Shown here: positions 59,355 to 64,000 of the stretch, one piece after another
Numbering within the stretch: the stretch's first letter is position 1
How the letters are laid out: every line of letters starts with the position of its first letter
Source of the DNA: Amycolatopsis umgeniensis
Lineage (GTDB): Bacteria; Actinomycetota; Actinomycetes; Mycobacteriales; Pseudonocardiaceae
Length of the DNA: 64,000 bases
NCBI RefSeq assembly: GCF_014205155.1
Contig: NZ_JACHMX010000001.1
Span: forward strand, 6,696,001 to 6,760,000
Direction: 5' to 3'
Translations under genes and position numbers: made by a program
The notes under the pieces: model-generated
Databases searched by the model: none
Told to the model about the DNA's origin: nothing
Seen by the model: the letters and a program-made list of their open reading frames with translations, nothing else

Positions 59355-59479
59355 CGCGTGAAGGAGTCCTTCACGCGCAGCCGCAGTGACTGCTGGTGCG
59401 CGTGGGGCCGGTGTGGCGATCCGCAAGGCCGTGAAGGCCTCCTTCACTACCTTCAGGGTAGGCAAGGGGCCCTTCACGG
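59355..59479. repeat. Cluster of GTGAAGG/CCTTCAC palindromes
   Basis: CGCGTGAAGGA-g-TCCTTCACGCG lies at 59355-59377. GTGAAGG-cct-CCTTCAC lies at 59431-59447. CCGTGAAGG (59429-59437) also pairs with CCTTCACGG (59471-59479), giving a choice of folds. The same arms occur at 37719-37758. Together with the palindrome at 59261 they fill most of the 391-bp gap between mmsA and hrcA. No gene and no CIRCE element are seen in that gap. Confidence 0.75.
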
Positions 59480-59640
59480 ACCGGTGCCACGAACAACCGC
59501 AGCCGGAACCCAGTAGGTGGCCAAGACACTCTCGGTTCCAACCGTCCTAGCCGCTCACGAGGCCCCAAAGATGTCCGGTGGCTCCCCGGGCACGATGCCT
59601 TCCGTAAACTCGTTGTGAGGACGAGCCGAGGGAGGTGCGG

Positions 59641-60666
59641 ATGGCCAACGCGGAAGAGCGCCGCTTCGAAGTGCTGCGCGCGATCGTCGCCGACTACGTG
59701 TCCAACCAGGAGCCCGTCGGGTCCAAGGCGATCGTCGACCGGCACAACCTCGGGGTGTCGAGCGCCACCGTCCGCAACGACATGGCGGCGCTCGAAGAAG
59801 AGGGCTACATCACACAGCCCCACACCAGCGCGGGCCGGATCCCCACCGACAAGGGGTACCGGCTGTTCGTCGACCGGATAGCCGAGGTCAAACCGCTGAG
59901 CACGGCCGAGCGCCGGGCCATCACGGCGTTCCTCGACAGCGGCACCGACGTCGACGACGTCCTGCGCCGGTCCGTCCGGCTGCTCGCGCAGCTGACCAGG
60001 CAGGTCGCGGTCATCCAGTACCCGATGATGACCAATTCCGCCGTCCGGCACCTGGAAGTGGTGCCGCTCACCCCGGCCCGGCTGATGCTCGTGCTGATCA
60101 CCGATTCCGGCCGCGTCGACCAGCGCACGGTCGACCTCGGGGACGTCATCACCGAGGAGAACGTGGGCAGGTTGCGCACGGTGCTGAACGGGGCACTGGC
60201 CGGTCGCCGGCTTTCCGAGGCCGCGGCGGCGGTCGCCGAACTGCCGGAGAAGTCGCCGGGCGAGCTGCGCGACAACCTCACCCGTGTCTGCACGGTGCTG
60301 GTGGAATCGCTGGTCGAGCACCCCGAAGAGCGGCTGGTGCTCGGCGGCACGGCGAACCTCACCCGCAACGTCTCGGACTTCCCCGGATCGCTGCGGCAGG
60401 TGCTGGAGGCGCTCGAGGAGCAGGTCATCGTGCTCAAGCTGCTCGCGGCCGCCCGCAACCCCGGTGCGATCACCGTGCGCATCGGTGAGGAAAATGAAGA
60501 CGAGCAGATGCGCAGCACCTCGGTGGTGTCCATCGGCTACGGCATGGACGACCTGCTGCTGGGCGGTATGGGCGTGGTCGGGCCGACCAGGATGGACTAC
60601 CCGAACACCATCGCCGCGGTGCGCGCGGTGGCGAACTACGTGGGGCAGATCCTCTCCGGCCGCTGA
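59641..60666 (+). CDS. hrcA: Heat-inducible transcription repressor HrcA
   Basis: A 341-aa repressor of groE/dnaK-type genes through CIRCE. The winged helix (residues 1-75) has [30 protein letters not shown] sequence and [18 protein letters not shown]. The C terminus has [12 protein letters not shown] and [20 protein letters not shown]. The ATG at 59641 follows GGGAGG. Like the mycobacterial gene, it sits directly before dnaJ2. Confidence 0.96.
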   Translation: MANAEERRFEVLRAIVADYVSNQEPVGSKAIVDRHNLGVSSATVRNDMAALEEEGYITQPHTSAGRIPTDKGYRLFVDRIAEVKPLSTAERRAITAFLDSGTDVDDVLRRSVRLLAQLTRQVAVIQYPMMTNSAVRHLEVVPLTPARLMLVLITDSGRVDQRTVDLGDVITEENVGRLRTVLNGALAGRRLSEAAAAVAELPEKSPGELRDNLTRVCTVLVESLVEHPEERLVLGGTANLTRNVSDFPGSLRQVLEALEEQVIVLKLLAAARNPGAITVRIGEENEDEQMRSTSVVSIGYGMDDLLLGGMGVVGPTRMDYPNTIAAVRAVANYVGQILSGR

Positions 60667-60706
60667 GCCGCGTTGAGGTCGAAGTCAGAAGGAGAAGGCG
60701 AAGACG

Positions 60707-61873
60707 GTGGCGAGGGACTATTACGGCATTCTCGGGGTTGCGAAGAACGCGACTGATCAGGAGATCAAGCGCGCGTACCGCAAACTGGCCCGTGAACTGC
60801 ACCCCGACGTCAACCCGTCGGAGGACGCCCAGCACCGTTTCGGCGAGGTGACCACCGCGTACGAGGTGCTGTCGGATCCGCAGAAGCGCAAGGTCGTCGA
60901 CCTCGGCGGGGACCCGATGGACGGCGGGGCGCGCGGCGGAGGCGGCGGGGACCCGTTCTCGGGCTTCGGCGGTCTCGGCGACATCATGGACGCCTTCTTC
61001 GGCGCCGCGGGGGGTGGCGGCGGACGTGGCCGTGGCCCGCGCAGCCGCGTGCAGCCCGGCTCCGACGCGCTCATCCGCCTCGGCCTGACGCTGGAGGACT
61101 GCGCGACCGGTGTCGACCGCGAGATCACCGTCGACACCGCCATCGTCTGCGACCTGTGCCGCGGCGCCGGCTCGACCGAAGGCACCGGCAGCCAGACCTG
61201 CGACACGTGCGGCGGCGCCGGCGAGGTCCAGTCCGTGCAGCGGTCGTTCCTCGGCCAGGTCGTCACCGCCCGCCCCTGCCCGGTCTGCCGCGGCTTCGGC
61301 GAGGTCATCACCGACCCCTGCCGCCAGTGCGGCGGCGACGGCCGGGTCCGCGCCCGCCGCAACGTCACCGCCAAGATCCCGCCGGGCGTCGGCGACGGTA
61401 TGCGCATCCGGCTCTCCGGCCAGGGCGAGGTCGGCCCCGGCGGCGGCCCGGCAGGCGACCTGTACGTCGAGATCGACGAGGCGCCGCACGAGGTGTTCGT
61501 CCGGCAGGGCAACGATCTGCACTGCAACTTCCGCATCCCGATGACCACCGCCGCCCTCGGCGCCACGGTGCCCATCGAGACACTCATCGACGGCGACTAC
61601 GAACTCGACATCGAGCCGGGCACCCAGCCCGCCACCGAACTCGTGCTCACCGCCAAGGGCATGCCGCGGCTGCGGTCCTCCGGCCGCGTCGACGGCCGCG
61701 GCGACCTGCACGTCCACATCGACGTCGTCGTGCCGACGAAACTCGACGACGCCCAGCGAGACCTCCTCGTCGACCTGGCCCAGCAGCGCGGCGAAGACGT
61801 GCCTTCGCTTTCCTCGAACGGTTCCAAGCCCGGCGGGCTGTTCTCCAAGCTGCGCACCAAGAACCACCGGTAA
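60707..61873 (+). CDS. dnaJ2: Chaperone protein DnaJ (DnaJ2)
   Basis: A 388-aa type I J-protein, co-chaperone of DnaK. The J domain covers residues 1-67 with HPD in ELHPDVNPS near 33. A Gly-rich stretch follows (about 72-112). The zinc-finger region has four CxxCxGxG repeats ([32 protein letters not shown]) near 148-215. Start is GTG after AGAAGGAGAAGG. In operon with hrcA (40 bp) and rsmE (3 bp). Confidence 0.97.
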   Translation: MARDYYGILGVAKNATDQEIKRAYRKLARELHPDVNPSEDAQHRFGEVTTAYEVLSDPQKRKVVDLGGDPMDGGARGGGGGDPFSGFGGLGDIMDAFFGAAGGGGGRGRGPRSRVQPGSDALIRLGLTLEDCATGVDREITVDTAIVCDLCRGAGSTEGTGSQTCDTCGGAGEVQSVQRSFLGQVVTARPCPVCRGFGEVITDPCRQCGGDGRVRARRNVTAKIPPGVGDGMRIRLSGQGEVGPGGGPAGDLYVEIDEAPHEVFVRQGNDLHCNFRIPMTTAALGATVPIETLIDGDYELDIEPGTQPATELVLTAKGMPRLRSSGRVDGRGDLHVHIDVVVPTKLDDAQRDLLVDLAQQRGEDVPSLSSNGSKPGGLFSKLRTKNHR

Positions 61874-61876
61874 CCC

Positions 61877-62629
61877 GTGCCCGAGACGACGCTGCCGGTC
61901 TTCCTCACCGCCGCGCTGCCCGGATCCGGGCGCACCACGCTCGACGGCGAGGAAGCCCGGCACGCCGCCACCGTCCGGCGGCTGCGCGTCGGCGAACGTC
62001 TCGTGCTTTCCGACGGCGAAGGCGGCATGGCGCGCTGTGTCGTCGAAGCCGTGCAGGCCGGCCGCGACGCGGCACTCACCCTCGCCATCGAGGAACACTG
62101 GATCGAGGAACCGCCCGCACTGCGCGTCATCGTCGCCCAAGCACTCGCCAAAGGCGACCGCGGCGAACTCGCCGTCGAACTGGCGACCGAAGCGGGCGCC
62201 GACGCGATCGTCCCCTGGCGCGCCGCCCGCAGCGTCGCCCGCTGGGAAGAAGGAACCCGCGGCGACAAAGCCCTCACCCGCTGGCGCGCCACCGCCCGCG
62301 CCGCCGCCAAACAAGCCCGCCGCGCCCACGTCCCCGAAGTCGCCGAACCCGCGAACACCCGCGAACTCGCCGAACTCGTCCAGACCGTTTCCCGCGCCTT
62401 GGTCCTCGAATCCGGCATCACCACGCGGCTCACCGAGATCGAACTCCCGCCACAAGGCGACATCCTCCTCATCGTCGGCCCCGAAGGCGGCATCACCGAC
62501 GAAGAACTCACCACCCTCTCCGACGCCGGCGCGACCGCCATCCGGTTGGGCCCCACCGTTTTGCGCACCTCCACCGCCGCCGCCGTCGCCCTCGGCGCAC
62601 TCGGAGTTCTCACCGACCGCTGGAAGTGA
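61877..62629 (+). CDS. rsmE: 16S rRNA m3U1498 methyltransferase RsmE
   Basis: A 250-aa SPOUT methyltransferase that modifies U1498 of 16S rRNA. The N-terminal PUA-like domain is followed by the trefoil-knot motifs IVGPEGGITDEEL near residues 198-210 and RLGPTVLRTSTA near 220-231. The GTG start lies 3 bp after dnaJ2. Confidence 0.95.
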   Translation: MPETTLPVFLTAALPGSGRTTLDGEEARHAATVRRLRVGERLVLSDGEGGMARCVVEAVQAGRDAALTLAIEEHWIEEPPALRVIVAQALAKGDRGELAVELATEAGADAIVPWRAARSVARWEEGTRGDKALTRWRATARAAAKQARRAHVPEVAEPANTRELAELVQTVSRALVLESGITTRLTEIELPPQGDILLIVGPEGGITDEELTTLSDAGATAIRLGPTVLRTSTAAAVALGALGVLTDRWK

Positions 62630-62801
62630 AAAAACACCCCACTAATTTGCGGCGAGTTATGGCGCGATCACGCAAACAGCCGTTACTCTCGTTAACTGAC
62701 GCGCAACACACGGTTTCGGCGCGCCACTGGGGATTGAGCCCGGTCGCGCGTGTGAATCCCCGCCGGGCACCTCCCCCCTCGGTCCGGCGGAGCCGCGGCG
62801 A

Positions 62802-62927
62802 CGGTGGAGCGACCCCCAGGCTCCACCGCGCCGCGGCGTCTTCATTTGGGGGCTTCGCAGGCTCCGCCCCAAATTCGACTGCCGCGGCGCGGTTCCGCGT
62901 GTTGACCCGGGGGGCCGAGCCCCCCGG
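62802..62927. repeat. Three tandem hairpins after rsmE
   Basis: CGGTGGAGC/GCTCCACCG (62802-62810/62820-62828), ATTTGGGG/CCCCAAAT (62844-62851/62867-62874) and CCGGGGGGC/GCCCCCCGG (62907-62915/62919-62927) follow one another. They lie in the 491-bp gap 62630-63120, which has no convincing gene. Some may terminate the hrcA operon. Confidence 0.6.
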
Positions 62928-63024
62928 ACCCCCACGGTGCGTGAAGCGGCGGTTGGTCTTTGGGTTCGGCGTTGGGCCTGGCGGCCCTCGCCTGGTGAGA
63001 GAGAAGTGCGGAGTGCGTGGAGGT

Positions 63025-63095
63025 CACGTGAGTTCCGAGTCTGATCACGTGAGATCCGGGTTTGGGCACGTGAGTTCCGCGTCTGATCACGTGAG
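63025..63095. repeat. Four CACGTGAG repeats at exact 21-bp spacing
   Basis: CACGTGAG begins at 63025, 63046, 63067 and 63088. The units are variants of CACGTGAGTTCCGCGTCTGA, and two carry the 8-bp palindrome TCACGTGA. The array ends 25 bp before the HIT gene, next to its candidate -10 TAGGGT (63109-63114). A spacing of 21 bp is two helical turns, so proteins bound here would lie on one face of the DNA. Confidence 0.7.
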
Positions 63096-63120
63096 TGCGG
63101 GTGGGGGATAGGGTGGGGGG

Positions 63121-63471
63121 ATGAGTGACGCGGAGACGTTGTTCGAGCGGATCATCGCGGGGGAGATCCCGTCCGAAAAGGTGTACGAGGACGCGACGAC
63201 TTATGCGTTTCGGGACATAGCGCCGCAGGCGCGGGTCCATGTGCTCGTGGTGCCGAAGAAGCGGTACCGCAATCTGGCCGAGTTGGCCGCCGGTGATCCG
63301 CAACTCCTGACCGATATGGCCTTGGCGGCTCGTGAGGTGGCGGTCGCCGAGGGGATCGCCGAGTCCGGCTATCGGGTGGTGTTCAACACCGACGGTGACG
63401 CCGGGCAGACCGTCTTCCACGTGCACGCGCACGTGCTCGGCGGCGAGCAGCTGGGTCATTTCGGACGCTGA
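63121..63471 (+). CDS. HIT-family (histidine triad) nucleotide hydrolase
   Basis: A 116-aa HINT-like protein. The histidine triad motif HVHAHVLGG is near residues 100-108. The N-terminal LFERIIAGEIPSEKVYED and the central VLVVPKKRYRNLAEL blocks are standard. Members hydrolyse AMP-linked conjugates such as aminoacyl-adenylates. It lies before phoH as in other actinobacteria. TAGGGT 6 nt before the ATG suggests a leaderless start. Confidence 0.95.
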   Translation: MSDAETLFERIIAGEIPSEKVYEDATTYAFRDIAPQARVHVLVVPKKRYRNLAELAAGDPQLLTDMALAAREVAVAEGIAESGYRVVFNTDGDAGQTVFHVHAHVLGGEQLGHFGR

Positions 63472-63585
63472 GGCGCGCGGCCTGCGGAAACCGGACTGCG
63501 TGCCGCCACCCTCAACCAGTAGCATCGACCTTGTCAGTGTCGTTGAAAATCGCAGCGTAAGCGCAGGAAGTAGGCCCGAGGCCAC

Positions 63586-64000
63586 GTGGCCGGAACCGTA
63601 CCGGGCGAAGCCGCCCGACCCGACGTCCCCGCGGACGTCACAGCGACGAAGGCCGACGAGGCCGCCGTCACCGAAGCGGCCCAGTCCCGATTCCCCATCC
63701 CCGACGCCGCCGCGCTCAGCCTGCTCGGCTCGAGGGACGAAAACCTCCGAGTCGCCGAGGAACTCCTCGCCGCCGACGTCCACGTCCGCGGCAACGAGGT
63801 CACCTTGACCGGCGCTCCCGCCGACGTCGCCTTCGCCGAACGTGTCTTCGCCGAGCTCGTGACGCTCGCCGGCCGCGGCCAGCAGGTCGACCCGGCCACC
63901 GTCCGCCGCACCGTCGGCATGCTCTCCACCGGTGACCACGAGTCACCGGCCGAAGTGCTGAGCATGAACATCATCTCCCGGCGCGGCAAGACGATCCGGC
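63586..64000 (+). CDS. phoH: PhoH-like protein, N-terminal part
   Basis: About 138 codons from a GTG (63586) run off the right edge. The fragment has the PhoH N-terminal KH-like region (LSLLGSRDENLRVAEELL and VHVRGNEVTLTGAP) and reaches LSMNIISRRGKTIR, just before the expected P-loop ATPase domain. Its place after rsmE and the HIT gene fits the hrcA-dnaJ2-rsmE-phoH-ybeY order. The exact start is uncertain, since AGGAAG lies about 15 nt upstream. Confidence 0.82.
   Translation, partial: MAGTVPGEAARPDVPADVTATKADEAAVTEAAQSRFPIPDAAALSLLGSRDENLRVAEELLAADVHVRGNEVTLTGAPADVAFAERVFAELVTLAGRGQQVDPATVRRTVGMLSTGDHESPAEVLSMNIISRRGKTIR

Noticed and set aside
59520..59640. Expected CIRCE element before hrcA
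   Set aside because: No TTAGCACTC-N9-GAGTGCTAA-like repeat is present; HrcA targets must lie elsewhere.
61156..63111. 651-codon open frame over dnaJ2, rsmE and the following gap
   Set aside because: Composition is almost all Arg, Pro and His, typical of a high-GC out-of-frame reading; dnaJ2 and rsmE explain the region.
62630..63120. Possible small gene between rsmE and the HIT gene
   Set aside because: Frames lack ribosome sites and coding-like composition; hairpins and the 21-bp array explain the stretch.
1..64000. Mobile element, prophage, CRISPR, tRNA or secondary-metabolite megasynthase
   Set aside because: No transposase, integrase, repeat-spacer array, tRNA-like fold or PKS/NRPS domain was seen on either strand.

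Overview
The window is high-GC actinobacterial DNA. Gene content, GTG/TTG starts, leaderless promoters and gene order suggest a Pseudonocardiales genome, most likely Amycolatopsis or a close relative; the genus is inferred from memory of gene order and repeat style, not from a search. About 57 protein genes are packed densely on both strands. No tRNA, rRNA, CRISPR array, insertion sequence, phage gene or replication origin was seen.

The backbone follows the mycobacterial Rv2421c-Rv2368c region in broken form: nadD-rsfS-gpgP-octT-degV (6.9-10.2 kb), comEA-comEC (10.3-13.4 kb), holA-rpsT (15.0-16.3 kb), lepA (18.6-20.5 kb), hemW (37.8-39.0 kb) and hrcA-dnaJ2-rsmE-HIT-phoH (59.6-64.0 kb, phoH cut by the window end). 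Accessory blocks sit between these core genes.

Accessory blocks in order: (1) 0-6.7 kb: a TetR-controlled FAD monooxygenase, an arginyl-tRNA synthetase that may be a second copy, an MHS-type transporter and a RecQ-like helicase fused to a phosphoribosyltransferase-like tail. (2) thrC behind a SAM-I riboswitch, and an EamA exporter behind a ykkC/guanidine-I type riboswitch. (3) 20.5-30.3 kb: a PPOX flavoprotein, a secreted GH20 hexosaminidase with a DasR-type operator, nitronate monooxygenase, an amino acid permease, hydrolases, a barnase/barstar pair, enoyl-CoA hydratase and a secreted protein. (4) 30.4-36.1 kb: a tight assimilatory sulfate operon (leader peptide, sulfite reductase, zinc-ribbon protein, cysH, cysD, cysN, ferrochelatase). 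(5) 36.2-47.1 kb: two TetR-controlled divergent units, a siderophore-interacting protein with an iron box, and several oxidoreductases and hydrolases. (6) 47.1-51.9 kb and 56.0-59.2 kb: reductive pyrimidine catabolism (NCS1 transporter, beta-ureidopropionase, dihydropyrimidinase, F420/LLM enzyme, then PucR and malonate-semialdehyde dehydrogenase). These two halves are separated by a two-component system, a DUF4173-type membrane protein and a subtilisin-inhibitor-like protein.

The most interesting signals are in non-coding DNA: two riboswitches, two perfect DnaA boxes before comEA, a cysteine-type leader peptide before the sulfur operon, three TetR-type operators spaced exactly 18 bp, four CACGTGAG repeats spaced exactly 21 bp, a 12-mer shared by the two pyrimidine-catabolism promoters, and a recurring family of GTGAAGG/CCTTCAC palindromes.
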